A stretch of 64,000 nucleotides of DNA from Climacteris rufus (lineage: Eukaryota; Chordata; Aves; Passeriformes; Climacteridae). The notes below the pieces were generated by a model. The model saw nothing but the letters and a program-made list of their open reading frames with translations, had not been told where the DNA came from and ran no database searches. How positions within the stretch are numbered: the stretch's first letter is position 1; each line of letters starts with the position of its first letter. The position numbers and the translations under genes are program-made. The stretch covers positions 733,263 to 797,262 of the forward strand of contig VZRZ01002682.1 of NCBI GenBank assembly GCA_013398175.1, given 5' to 3'. This document shows positions 43,375 through 56,300 of the stretch, piece after piece.

Positions 43375-43842
43375 NNNNNNNNNNNNNNNNNNNNNNNNNN
43401 NNNNNNNNNNNNNNNNNNNNNNNNNNNNNNNNNNNNNNNNNNNNNNNNNNNNNNNNNNNNNNNNNNNNNNNNNNNNNNNNNNNNNNNNNNNNNNNNNNNN
43501 NNNNNNNNNNNNNNNNNNNNNNNNNNNNNNNNNNNNNNNNNNNNNNNNNNNNNNNNNNNNNNNNNNNNNNNNNNNNNNNNNNNNNNNNNNNNNNNNNNNN
43601 NNNNNNNNNNNNNNNNNNNNNNNNNNNNNNNNNNNNNNNNNNNNNNNNNNNNNNNNNNNNNNNNNNNNNNNNNNNNNNNNNNNNNNNNNNNNNNNNNNNN
43701 NNNNNNNNNNNNNNNNNNNNNNNNNNNNNNNNNNNNNNNNNNNNNNNNNNNNNNNNNNNNNNNNNNNNNNNNNNNNNNNNNNNNNNNNNNNNNNNNNNNN
43801 NNNNNNNNNNNNNNNNNNNNNNNNNNNNNNNNNNNNNNNNNN
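43375..43842. other. Assembly gap (468 N)
   Basis: A run of 468 undetermined bases flanked on both sides by very GC-rich sequence. It probably hides the ADRM1 promoter and first exon. The true length may differ from the number of N. Confidence 0.99.
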
Positions 43843-43909
43843 GCCCCCCGCCCTCGTGACCCCCTCAGCCCCGTCCCACCCTCAGCCAAGCGGAGCCCGG
43901 CGCCAGCGC

Positions 43910-46900
43910 GTCTCCAAAAACACCTTTATTCCCGTCGCAGGGAACGGTTACAAAAAGCAATCCATCCCCAGAGGCGGGCCAGGCCCACGGCGCACATGCC
44001 CAAACCCCGGCTTGGCTCCCAGCATTTCAGTAGTGCTGCCCTGACCCAAATCCCAGGTGTTTCCAAGGAGCCGGCGGTGTTGCGTGTGGGACCTGAGCAA
44101 CAGAGGTGTAATTCCCAAAAGGAGCAGTGGCTCCAGGCAAAGAGTCTTGGGTTTGCTTTTTAAAAGCGGTTTTCGGCAAAAAAATTACTGCGAGACTGTT
44201 TTTAATTATTAAATAAAAATACTTGTAAGTAGTTCTACTCTCTCTATGTGATCCAGGACAGATGGTTCCTGTCCTCAATTAGTCTGGGTGACAAGAATTC
44301 TATAAATGCTGGGTGTGTGAAAAGCTGCTCCCTGTTTACAACAGGACATTGTCTCGACGCAAATACTGTACAGCAACTACAAAGTTAATCTGAAGATTTA
44401 TAACATTTTTTACTAGAAGTCCACTCTCTCCCCAGCTCCAGCTCAGACGTGGCCTCTGCATCATCACACCAGGGTGAGGTCCCGGTGTTCAGAACGATCC
44501 CAAGGCTTTTCCTGCTGCCACTTCCCGGCCACCACGCACATTTCCAACCCAACCCCGCACAGCCCTCGCTGTCCTACACCCCCATCACCCCATGTCCACC
44601 ACGGCTGGACACCTCCACCAGGGCTGGAGGTATCCAAAGGTCAGATTTAAATCACTGTTTTCCAATGAACTTCACGGTGAAATCAAGGTACAGCCCCAGA
44701 GTCCTCCTGCCCCACCACCAGCTGCCCTGTGCGGGTCTCACAAAAATCTCTGTCACCATCCAGAGGCCCAAAGGATATTTATTAAGTATTTATTATAATT
44801 TCTTTCTAGCTGGTTTCTCTACGTAGCTGTATTAACATATACTAACACAGTTATCTTATATACAGTGTTTAATCAAGTTATAAAAGTGACATTCTTTCAA
44901 AAGGTGCAAAGTTATTAATGGTTTGACACGTAAACTACTGAGGCGAGATCTGCATCGAAAATAAAACTTTTGGACTTTGAGAGCATTAGGAATGCCAGGG
45001 CTGGCCAAGCAGAGCCGTGAGGCAGCGCAGGGAAAGGGTTCTGAGAGTGTTGCCAACGAAGAGCAATAAATTAGAAGAAAGGGTTTGGAACTAATTTGAA
45101 ATTTTACTGAAAACGGCAGACTAAAGGAAGGGGAGAAGGGGGTGGAGATGTAACTAATGAAGTGTTCTTACTTTGGAAATGTTCCCAGTTTCTTTTTATA
45201 TCCCATGAAGATTCTATACTGAAGGTTGGATGAAACATTGGTACAATTGTTTCATGCTTCCACATAATGACAAGGCTTTAGGTCTTTGAATTGAAATCCT
45301 GGCTTAGACGAGAGGGATGCTAAGCTGTACACCTCCTCTTAGAAACAGAACATCTGTACAGCCTTTTTCCATTCAGGCAATTTCTATTTATATGCACTGT
45401 TTTAAAAACTCCACTCCAGCATTAAACATACTATGTAGTTTAAGCAAGTTTTAAACTCCCATGAGATGTTAAACTGGTCTAATATGTGATTCCTTTCAAT
45501 CCTCACCTCACAAAGGGTTCCTACACTGCTTGCAGCGAGGTTTGAAAGAGGTTACAGTGCCTGGCACTGTCATTAAAGTTCAGGTTTTTATCAAAACTAT
45601 TTTTATGCTGTTCCATGTGGATCAGCAGTGTCCTTTCAGAAGTGTCTGTGCCCTTACTAGGAACAAACATGACTTCACTGCCTGCACTGTGCCACCAAGT
45701 CCAGCTCACGAGTCCTGAGGACTTCATCAACACAAGCTACAAATTTTGGCAACAGAATCAAGTTGCCATGAACAACATTAGGCCCTTTCTTACTGCCTTG
45801 AAATTTTACAGTTTTTCATCTTTTTCCAATGAAGACAACTACTAAATTTGTCCCAAATTTAATCTATTTGTTGTATGCATGATTTGACAGAAAAAATGTT
45901 TCTCTATGAATATGTTCGTTTTCTTTTGCTTTTTAATACTGTGGCTGGGAGAGAAGCACTTCAAAACTCTACTCCCTGATGAAACCACAGATGTTCTGGA
46001 CATAAATCTGACCAGTTGTTTCTTGAACTCTTCGTGTTGCTGCACTTAACACCAGCAATTTCTAAATTATTGTAAACTTTACAGCAGCACAGCCAGTCTA
46101 CATTTTCACCTGCTTATTCAGTTAAAAACTCTCATAAAAGAAGCAGCAACATCAGGGTTAGTTTTGATTACTGGACCTAATTTTTCAAGCCTTTCTCCCC
46201 ACCCTGCCCCCTGAAGTGTACCACTTGAAAGAACATGAATGCATTAGTTCAGTAATTGATTATTTCCAGTATTATATGGCTTTGATGGTTTGATATGGAA
46301 TAAAAAAAACCCCACTTTTTGACATCACGTGCTCACAGGAAACTTGTAATAGATATAACTCTGCCAAAGCTTTAAATTGATTCTGCTTTTTCACAACATA
46401 CAAAACAGACATGACCTAATAATGAAAAACATGCAAACCAAATCTTCCCCAAAACATGAGGCTGGGTGGATATACACACGGAAGTGCTTCCAAAGGCAAG
46501 TTTAGTCTAGAAGCATACACAGTGCCAAAGCTGCCAAAGTAGTGCAGAAGAGTTCAGCCTCCAAGTGGTAGCAAGCAATATATTGTACATTGTAACCACC
46601 TCGACATTCCTGCTATTGCTTCCAAGCTTCTCCTATTGTAAGAACAGCATTTGACCTCAGGAAAAGCACATTTGGGGTGTGCCCTTCCCTCCTAAGGTAT
46701 GCTCTGTGGGATTTATCACAGGTATACAGTTTAATGCTCACAGTGTCCCAAAGTTGTGAAGACTCTGTAACAGACAAGTACAGTGTGAGAGGCTCAGGCT
46801 GGGCTGTGTGTCCTGAGCCTCTCAGTCATGGAATTGTTGAAGGGGGGGCCGGGAGCTCCCGTCCCCAGGGAGTGCTACATACAGGACAGGGAGTGGGACA

Positions 46901-47355
46901 GGACTGGCCTTGGTCCTGTTGGTACCATGTTGGCTTTGCATCCCTGCTCCGAGGGCCAAAAACTTCAGCTTCTTCACTATTGTACTAAGTAACAAGGGTA
47001 TTATCTCTATTTTATTGGAGTACATAGTTTTCAAGGATGTTATGTGCTCTATGGATACAGGGTATCCTCCTGCCAGAGAAACTAAGGGAGGAAACGGAGA
47101 ACCAAAGGTCCCTCTGAAAATTAGTGACAACATAAGGATTTCAGGTGCAGCTTTATGGAATGAGCACAACAGCATTTAAATATTTGGCAGTCCAGCGTTA
47201 GTGATAATTAAATCATTGATTGTTGACTGATAGGATTTCTGTTAAAATTTACTTAGAAAAGCTGGTTTTTGCTATGAACAAAACCAGAGTAACTGGCTTG
47301 GAATGAAATCTAGTAACTAGATGTCCAGATGAGATGAGCAATTGGTTCTGGAATT
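43910..47355 (-). other. OSBPL2: OSBPL2 3' UTR, about 3.4 kb
   Basis: No exon of any gene lies between the OSBPL2 stop and the gap. A single long 3' UTR ending at the AATAAA at 43930-43925 explains the stretch. Earlier - strand AATAAA hexamers at 44794-44789 and 44783-44778 could give a shorter form. The body is AT-rich and has no long open frame. Confidence 0.55.
43925..43930 (-). terminator. OSBPL2: Distal polyadenylation signal of OSBPL2
   Basis: On the - strand this reads AATAAA, followed at once by GGTGTTTTTGG, a GU-rich downstream element. It lies less than 100 bp from the assembly gap. Confidence 0.5.
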
Positions 47356-50300
47356 TCAGTATATGTCTGGACAGTCTGAGAAATTTCTATCAAAATAGCC
47401 ACCTGAGTACAGCCAATCTGGAGTCCCAGTGTATGGGTTAGTGCCTTGATGAAACCATCTGTAAAACAAAAAAGAAAAAGAGAGAAACAATAAAAGAAAA
47501 AAAGCAAACAGAGTAAACAGTTATTACCAGGGAAAAAAACCAACTTTGCTTCTTTCACAAAAGATTCTAAAAACACACTGGTATTTCTTATCAGCAAAAA
47601 GTCTCAGGAAATATTCTGAATATGAAAAACAAGGCATTAAACTTCCTATACAATTATCACCACCTTGTAAAGCATCTTTTTTTTTGCATAAAGTCAATAA
47701 AGAGTATGAAATGGATTTTTAAATTGCTATCCTATTCCAAATAAAAATACCACAGCTACTATAGATTATATATATAATCACTTTTACTTTCAAAGGATGC
47801 CAGATCAGTTACACAATCTTTTTTGGAAATTTTTCCTCCAAAGAGGAAAGAGTTTTTTTCTATGCAGCTGTGCTCTGCACAGAACATCAACAGCTGCTCA
47901 CTTTTTAACCACGTTGACTGAAAATAATTTAATGTTCTCTGGAAGAGATTTTCAAAGGCATGAACTGGAATTAATTTATAGCTGCTCCTCCAGACTTTGG
48001 GAAGAGAAAGCTTTCTCTTCTGAATTTCATAGAATCACAGAGCATCCCAAGTTCTTGCCTTTGAAGGGAGCACCTGCACTGACTGACTGTGAGCACACAC
48101 TTGACTGCACAGCACTGGCAGCTGCAAAAAGCAACCCGTGGGAGCAGCAGCCAAATCACACATCACTCCCTGATGCACTCTGTGACTGAGAAATCACTTG
48201 ACTATGCAATCAAAAAAGCAATTTCTGAAGTATCCAAGCTAAGAAATCCAAAGAGTGTGAAAATAAAAGGCTCTAGAGGGCCACAATGTCTTGCTCAACT
48301 GCAAAAAACTGGATAGGAATTGATTAAAGGAGAGATGACATTTAACATTTTATTCATTCTAACAAAAACATGACCCCTGTAAGTTTAAAAAGCAAAAATG
48401 CAGCATTACCACAGTAGTTAATTATGAGAGGTTTCAGCCTTTATTATTAGATAATTTTTCCAGGACAGACTTAACAGCAATTTTGGCTTCCCGCTGCGTA
48501 TTTAATTCTTGATCCAGCAATGCTTTAAGTGACACTACAAATTGTGGTGTCATGGAAGAAATCAGACATGTGCTGTCCTGAATAAAAACAACTCAAGCAG
48601 TATATCCAACTACCCCAAGTTCCCTTCCTCGCCCCTTACCGTGTGTGCCACTCCACCTCGTCTTTTGCACGTTCCTTGCGAGCAGCTCTTTGTTTCTCTT
48701 CTAGTCTCTCCTTCTCTTTGCTTGCCACATCTAACCAATGTTTCAAGAGAAATTGGTTACTTAGCAAAACAGGAAGAAAATGCAGAAAACACAGAAAAGA
48801 CCAGAGAAATGAAATAGAGTTCATTTAAGCACGAGAAAGCATTTGCTGTACACAGTCTCTGCAACAAAAATCTAAAACTGTCATTTCAGAAAAGCTGCTG
48901 GTACAAACACAGAGCTGAAATTGAATTTTTGGTATTTTATCTGTCAGGAACACTGCACTGAGACAGCAGGAAAGAACTGGGATTAGGCATAACAGAGAGA
49001 GTGATTTTTTTTCACTATTTGGCCATGTGTTTCCTCTGACAAACACCAGAGCAGCAGAGCACGTCTGCTCACCACATGTCTCTCCAGACAAACTCCAGAG
49101 CAAGTGGAGCCTGCCTGCAGCTCCCCCCAAGCTAACAAACATGCACACACACTGTAACACAGGACAGCAGCCCTGGGATCCACATGGGATGCATCTGCTC
49201 TCCCAGACTTTTCTGGGAGAAAACGGACACCATACATTGCTCCAAAGCATGTTCATTGCACAGGATGGAAAGGAGTTCAGGCAGCTCTGGGAATGAGAAA
49301 CTGAAGGCTGTTTCCTGCATGGACCTCCCTTCAGCCATCCCTCCCAAAACTTGCTCATGGGGAAGCATTTCCTGCTCAAACACAGCCCCATGTTCCTGCT
49401 CAAACACAGCCCCATGTTCCTGCTCAAACACAGCCCCATGTTCCTGCTCAAACACAGCCCCATGTTCCTGCTCAAACACAGCCCCATGTTCCTGCTCAAA
49501 CACAGCCCCATGTTCCTGCTCAAACACAGCCCCATGTTCCTGCTCAAACACAGCCCCATGTTCCTGCTCAAACACAGCCCCATGTTCCTGCTCAAACACA
49601 GCCCCATGTTCCTGCTCAAACACAGCCCCATGTTCCTGCTCAAACACAGCCCCATGTTCCTGCTCAAACACAGCCCCATGTTCCTGCTCAAACACAGCCC
49701 CATGTTCCTGCTCAAACACAGCCCCATGTTCCTGCTCAAACACAGCCCCATGTTCCTGCTCAAACACAGCCCCATGTTCCTGCTCAAACACAGCCCCATG
49801 TTCCTGCTCAAACACAGCCCCATGTTCCTGCTCAAACACAGCCCCATGTTCCTGCTCAAACACAGCCCCATGTTCCTGCTCAAACACAGCCCCATGTTCC
49901 TGCTCAAACACAGCCCCATGTTCCTGCTCAAACACAGCCCCATGTTCCTGCTCAAACACAGCCCCATGTTCCTGCTCAAACACAGCCCCATGTTCCTGCT
50001 CAAACACAGCCCCATGTTCCTGCTCAAACACAGCCCCATGTTCCTGCTCAAACACAGCCCCATGTTCCTGCTCAAACACAGCCCCATGTTCCTGCTCAAA
50101 CACAGCCCCATGTTCCTGCTCAAACACAGCCCCATGTTCCTGCTCAAACACAGCCCCATGTTCCTGCTCAAACACAGCCCCATGTTCCTGCTCAAACACA
50201 GCCCCATGTTCCTGCTCAAACACAGCCCCATGTTCCTGCTCAAACACAGCCCCATGTTCCTGCTCAAACACAGCCCCATGTTCCTGCTCAAACACAGCCC

Positions 50301-53300
50301 CATGTTCCTGCTCAAACACAGCCCCATGTTCCTGCTCAAACACAGCCCCATGTTCCTGCTCAAACACAGCCCCATGTTCCTGCTCAAACACAGCCCCATG
50401 TTCCTGCTCAAACACAGCCCCATGTTCCTGCTCAAACACAGCCCCATGTTCCTGCTCAAACACAGCCCCATGTTCCTGCTCAAACACAGCCCCATGTTCC
50501 TGCTCAAACACAGCCCCATGTTCCTGCTCAAACACAGCCCCATGTTCCTGCTCAAACACAGCCCCATGTTCCTGCTCAAACACAGCCCCATGTTCCTGCT
50601 CAAACACAGCCCCATGTTCCTGCTCAAACACAGCCCCATGTTCCTGCTCAAACACAGCCCCATGTTCCTGCTCAAACACAGCCCCATGTTCCTGCTCAAA
50701 CACAGCCCCATGTTCCTGCTCAAACACAGCCCCATGTTCCTGCTCAAACACAGCCCCATGTTCCTGCTCAAACACAGCCCCATGTTCCTGCTCAAACACA
50801 GCCCCATGTTCCTGCTCAAACACATACCCATGTTCCCGTTCTCCATGTTCCTGATATCCGGCCGGAGCCGACAGTCCGTGGGAGCCAAGATTGCTTCCAT
50901 GCCCTTTTCCAGCTCATTGAGACTCACAGCAAAACTGGTGAAATTGTACATCTTAAAATCAAATTAAAGAGAACACACAAGTTATTCCAGGAAAGCAGCA
51001 TTGGCTTCCCTACACTGAAGGGATACAGCAGAACTTGCAAGAGAAGCTGCTGAGTCAAACCCCTACAGGCAAGGCTGGGTTCATACAACACCGGCTGGAT
51101 TTTTTGATGGAGAGGAGGAACAAGGAAGGGCAGATGGGGATGGAAATCACAGCTTTCAGTTTTTAAGCAGTCTTTGCATCTGAGTATTACAACAGATTTT
51201 TCACCATATTGATATTTAACATCATAATTTTTAGGAAAAAGCAAAATAAAACAAAACCACCCACACCTAAAAGACCAAGAAGTCTTCTTGAAACTATGGA
51301 AGTTATTACCCAGCTGCCCAGTTACTCTGTGGCAGCCTGTATTTGAACAGCAGTCAGCAGAAGGGAACGTGTATCCGTATTTTAGCCACTCTCAGTTTAA
51401 AGAATCCAAGTCCTCAGATTCCCAGCTGCCCTGGGAGCATGACTCCTGCTGCCAGCTCACGCTCAGCACTGCTGCCTTCAGCACAGGACTGAAGCAGAGC
51501 TTGCTGGAATGTAACTTCAGTGCTGCAGCAGGAACTGCCAGAGCCTGTTCCTGTGCTAAGGAGTGACACTGCAACAAGGATCCCCTGACCATGACTCGTT
51601 CCCCTGGATAAGTCACCAGCAAGAGCCACGCACAGGATGATTGACAGTTACCTGTGATGAGTTTGGTGGCCTACAATTTATTCTCCAAAGCAATTTACTG
51701 CCTGGTATGAACTGCACTGTGTCTTGAATCTCTGGCATATCATCAGCCTCATCATTTTCAGATTTAATATCTTCTTCACTCTGAAATAGAGATACCATTT
51801 GGCAGAGGAACAAAGGAACACCGGATGGTTTCATCTAGAATTTTATAGTGACTGTTGAAGAATCTGTTCGGATTTGAGACGCTAAACACTCCTGTACTTC
51901 TGCCTCACCCCTCCTGTTTGCTTTTCCTCACTCTGCATACAGTCCCTCTCATTTTTATCATGTCTTGCTCCCAATATCTTGCTCCCAACACTTACGTAAA
52001 ATTTGAATGTCTGTTAAAAAGACAGTAATAATAATAAATTAATATCTTTCAGAAGTGTCTTCTCCAGCTTCCCTTCTATGCCATGCCATAGCTTAATTTC
52101 ACCTCACATGACTATTATTTCTTCAGGTTGAAATGAGCCAAGACTGAAATTCAAACCAGTGCCCAAGTTAGTTCTTAAGTCATAAATAGGGCACACCTGC
52201 TTTTGGATATTGCTTCATCATTTGCAAAAGATTTGGATGAGTGGTTAAAAAAAGACAGGCCCTCATTTCAGGCCTTGTGATCCACACTCTAATCAATTAT
52301 CACTGCCAGTTTTCTCACTATGAAGACTGTGTACTTCAGTTTATGAATACACTGTCTTTCCTTCAAAGTTCTTTGCCACCAGCTGCACTGCTGTGGTGCA
52401 TCTATAAAAATCCAATGTTCAGGAGGCTGCTCTCAGAATCTGAGAGAATCTGACTGTTGCAGGACAGAGGCAGCTACATTGTGGAATTTTAGAGGATTTC
52501 AGCATGAGAACCCATTTAAAACCACAACAACCAGAAGGGAAGTTTGAGGCAATAACATCCTGGAGTGACAGTAACAGTTTTCCTCACTCCCACCCCCTTT
52601 CTATTTTCTTTCTGCCTTCTCTGACATGGCTCATTTATTTTATTCAAGCATACCCTAGTAGGTTAAACAGGGCCTGTTTTATACACTAGAAAACAGCTCC
52701 ATATGGTTAAGAGTCTAATTTCAATCACTTGGTTTGAGTATTCATTATTTAAAAAGACACTTCTAGGCTACTTTCCATGTCAACATCTGGTTTACTGTTA
52801 GACAGTTCCCAATCTAAATATAGACTCAACAGGAAGGAAGGGAAGAAAGAGTTGATTTTCTTAAGATGAACAGAACCTTATTATTAAAAAAAAGTCAAAA
52901 TATAAGCCTGTACTATGATCCAGAGCCAAAAGCAAGGCCTGTTGTTGCTCTAGATTATTCTGATGTGATGTGAATACTTTTAAAGTTTGAGCCTCTTAAC
53001 ATCAAGAGTGATTAGCTTCTGTTTAACTTTTCATTTTCAGTGAGGGTCTGCAAGTCCCTGTTGACACCAGGAAACCCAACAACCCTCTGCTGCACCATAC
53101 AACATTTCCCATTCTCCAGGTAACACTGAGGCTTTGGCAGTAACTCACCTGACACTGCTTACATGTGAAGTAAAAACGCTGCATGTTTCTGTTGTCATAA
53201 ATTCTGAAAGGCTGCAGCACCAAAAGCACATCTGACTTAACAAAAAACTACTATTTTTTTTACTGCACAAGTCCTAGCATTTTTACTGCTGGAGTTAGCA

Positions 53301-56300
53301 GTAGAATCACTTTCCTTATTCAAGGACTGGACAATATCAGATGTTTTCATGTAATTTCTGATTTTTCAGTGTCTTTTCTTCCCAAAGAATCCTTCACCTT
53401 ACCGACTTCTTCTTCTGCTCCCCACCTCTCTTCTCATTCTTTTTGTAGGTCTCATATGTGGTGGGATCAGTGCACCACAAACATTCTGTCCACTTGCCAT
53501 AGATCACACACAGCTTCTTCCTGCTGCAGAGAAAGCAGAGGGCACTGAGCTCGTCCTTCTTATTGAGCCTTCTAAGCCAAGCCTTGCAGATTCTGGTCCA
53601 TATTAAATACCCAGTTTCACTGCATTTTATGTTTCCATTTGCACATTTCACACAATCATGGAATGGGCAGTTCTTAGAAACCAGAGATATTTGATAAAGC
53701 AAAGAGAAAGTTTCAGCTCATTCCAGCCCTCCAGGCACTCAGTCCTGCAAACACATCCTCATGACAGTCACATGCTTTTGCCACTGTTAAATGAGTGTGG
53801 GTACATCAAAGCCAATCATAATACAGAGACTCAAAGTCACAAAACAGGTTTGGGTTAATTAAAAACTTCTAACAACCATATTCTCATTATTTTAAACGGA
53901 AGACTGCAATTATGACTGTACAAGAGTAAATCAGTTGCAACTACTCTGCATTTTCCCTTTATTTCCAAACCTGGACTGGAGAGTTTTCCTAATAATGTTT
54001 AAAAATTATCATCCTGGATCATCATGGGTTTTATACCGACACAGAGAACAAAAATGGGTTACAACCTTCACAGCCACCTCAGTTGTGGTCACTGTGCCAG
54101 CAAAAGAAATACCCCAGTGTTGAAAAACAGAGAGACCAAGAGGCTTTTATCACTTACTGCTTGTCCTGAATGTACCCCTCTACTCTGTGAAGCTCCTTCC
54201 CAAACAGTCCACACGGTTTAAAATTAAGGACACATTTATCTCCAGTACTGTAGAGGAAATAAGCACATGCTTAGAGAAGCAAGCCCCTAAATACATCACT
54301 AAATTTACTTTTTTATGATATTTAGCTTTCTTTCTATAGTTACAGTTTGCTGGTGGCTAGATACATACACATAATTATTTTTCTCTAACTATGGTTTATT
54401 ATCCGACCAGGGCACTGAAAATGGCACACAAATTTCAAAATTCCACAGAACTGAAAAATTTTGTGCAAATACAGGAGACAGGACTGCAGACTTGATGCTA
54501 TGAGAAGTATTAAAACAGCAGCTTGTTGGATTAAAGCTCTCATTTCTTGACAGAGAAACATGTGCAGGAGTAATAGTTCTCACAAAGCTTTTATATATTT
54601 TAGTTGGCAGAGCAATTGACACATTCTGCATTCACATTTCCCTACTCTGCATCATTTTTCTATGCTGTACTCTTAATTTAAGACATTCTCCATTATCAAA
54701 CCCAAAAAAAGTGACACATCACAATCAACACAATAGAGGCCCACTCCAAGCCTCTGACAATTATTCCATTGAATGGTTCTGGAGCTAAATTTAATTTCTG
54801 TTCTCTGTCAATGGGGCTGAATTGGGACAGGTAACTCACAAAGGAAAAACTTTGCACCTCATAAGCCATCTGCTTTTGTGCCTTTTCATTAATAGTATCA
54901 CAGTAAGGCCAGGCTAAGGGCTAGTTTGCATTTGTCAGAAGGAGAAGAAAAAGAACAAAACACAAAAAGACAAAAAAAACCTCACAAGACTTGGGACCTA
55001 CAAACCAAAGCTTCCTGTGTGCCTGGCAAAAATGAAAACTATCTGCTCTGTAACACAAGTGACCACAGAGTCCCCACAACCCTCAGGTCCATGATCAGCA
55101 TTACCTGTGATTTACAATTTCTACCACTCCATACTGCTCTAACCACAGTTTACCAATAATTACATTATGTACACAACAGGTTGGATTTGTCCACGTGTAA
55201 GCTTCATTGTGCCTGTAAAGAAAACAAGGGAAAGGAATTATTTTCTTGAGTTTGAGATGGAATGCAAGCCTGTTTTCAATTTTGTTCATGGCAGGGCAAA
55301 ATATTGAGCACTCCTAAGAACAGCCAGCACTTAACTTCAAAACAGAAGAGAAACAGACTTTTCTTTACAAGCCAACAATGTGTTGTATCCAAACATTAGT
55401 GCAAGTTAATAAAGTGATATTGCCTTGTTTATTCTCCCTTCTTCCAGAAGTCTGACAGTTGCTGTGCTCTGAATTACAAATTTCAGCCCATCATAAAGAG
55501 CAGGCCAGGAATCCATCTTTTTAATTTGCACTTTTGAAACTGTATGTGATAAAACATAATACTTGCGGGAAAACCAGGCTAACAAACTAATGCCTAACAG
55601 TGTCTTCTATTCAATTGCTGCAGCAGCAAATGGCATTAAGAGGGTGCCACAAATACCAAAGTTTCCTCATCAGTATTTGAGGCCTGTTCAGTGCCACTGA
55701 AGGCAATATTGGGAGTGTGAGGGGTTTTTTCTTTTTTTTCAGTTGGTTGTTTAACACCAGTGGGACACAACAGCATTATTGCAAGCTCCACAAACACGAC
55801 ATTTAAAAATTCAGTTTACTGCTCAACTCCATCCTTTCGCCAAAGATTTACGGAGAAGAAGGAGAAGTTCTAGGAGTGATTTTCCACCTGGTTTCATTTT
55901 TGGTTTATTGTTTTCTGGAAAGCTTTAAAGGTCAGTTAACAGATTCTAAACCCTTAAAAGACACTATTCTATAAATTATTAGAAAGTTAAACAAGAGGAT
56001 TCCTATTGTCACTAGCAGAGTCAAAGCCATCTATTCCCACTCATCTTTCTGTGCTGGTAAAAGAAATGCTGAAGTTACCTGGTTGGTAACCAACCCATCT
56101 TAGGAAAGTTTGTAAACTTTATTTTAACACAAAGTAATGCAGAAAAAGCAGTGTCCTCTGTGACTAAGGTCTTCTATTTCTACTTGCAATGAGTATGGAG
56201 AGAACACTCCTATTTAATGTTTCCAACCCATCTGTCATTGTCTAGTACAGAGAAATAACAATCATTGAAGTCTGACTCTTCTCCACAGCTCCCTTTCCTC

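Noticed and set aside
49132..50967. Four very long open frames (538-708 codons) on both strands over the repeat array, as possible repeat-protein genes
   Set aside because: They arise because the 24-bp unit is divisible by three and lacks stops in five frames. They have no independent coding signal, and the array lies in an OSBPL2 intron.
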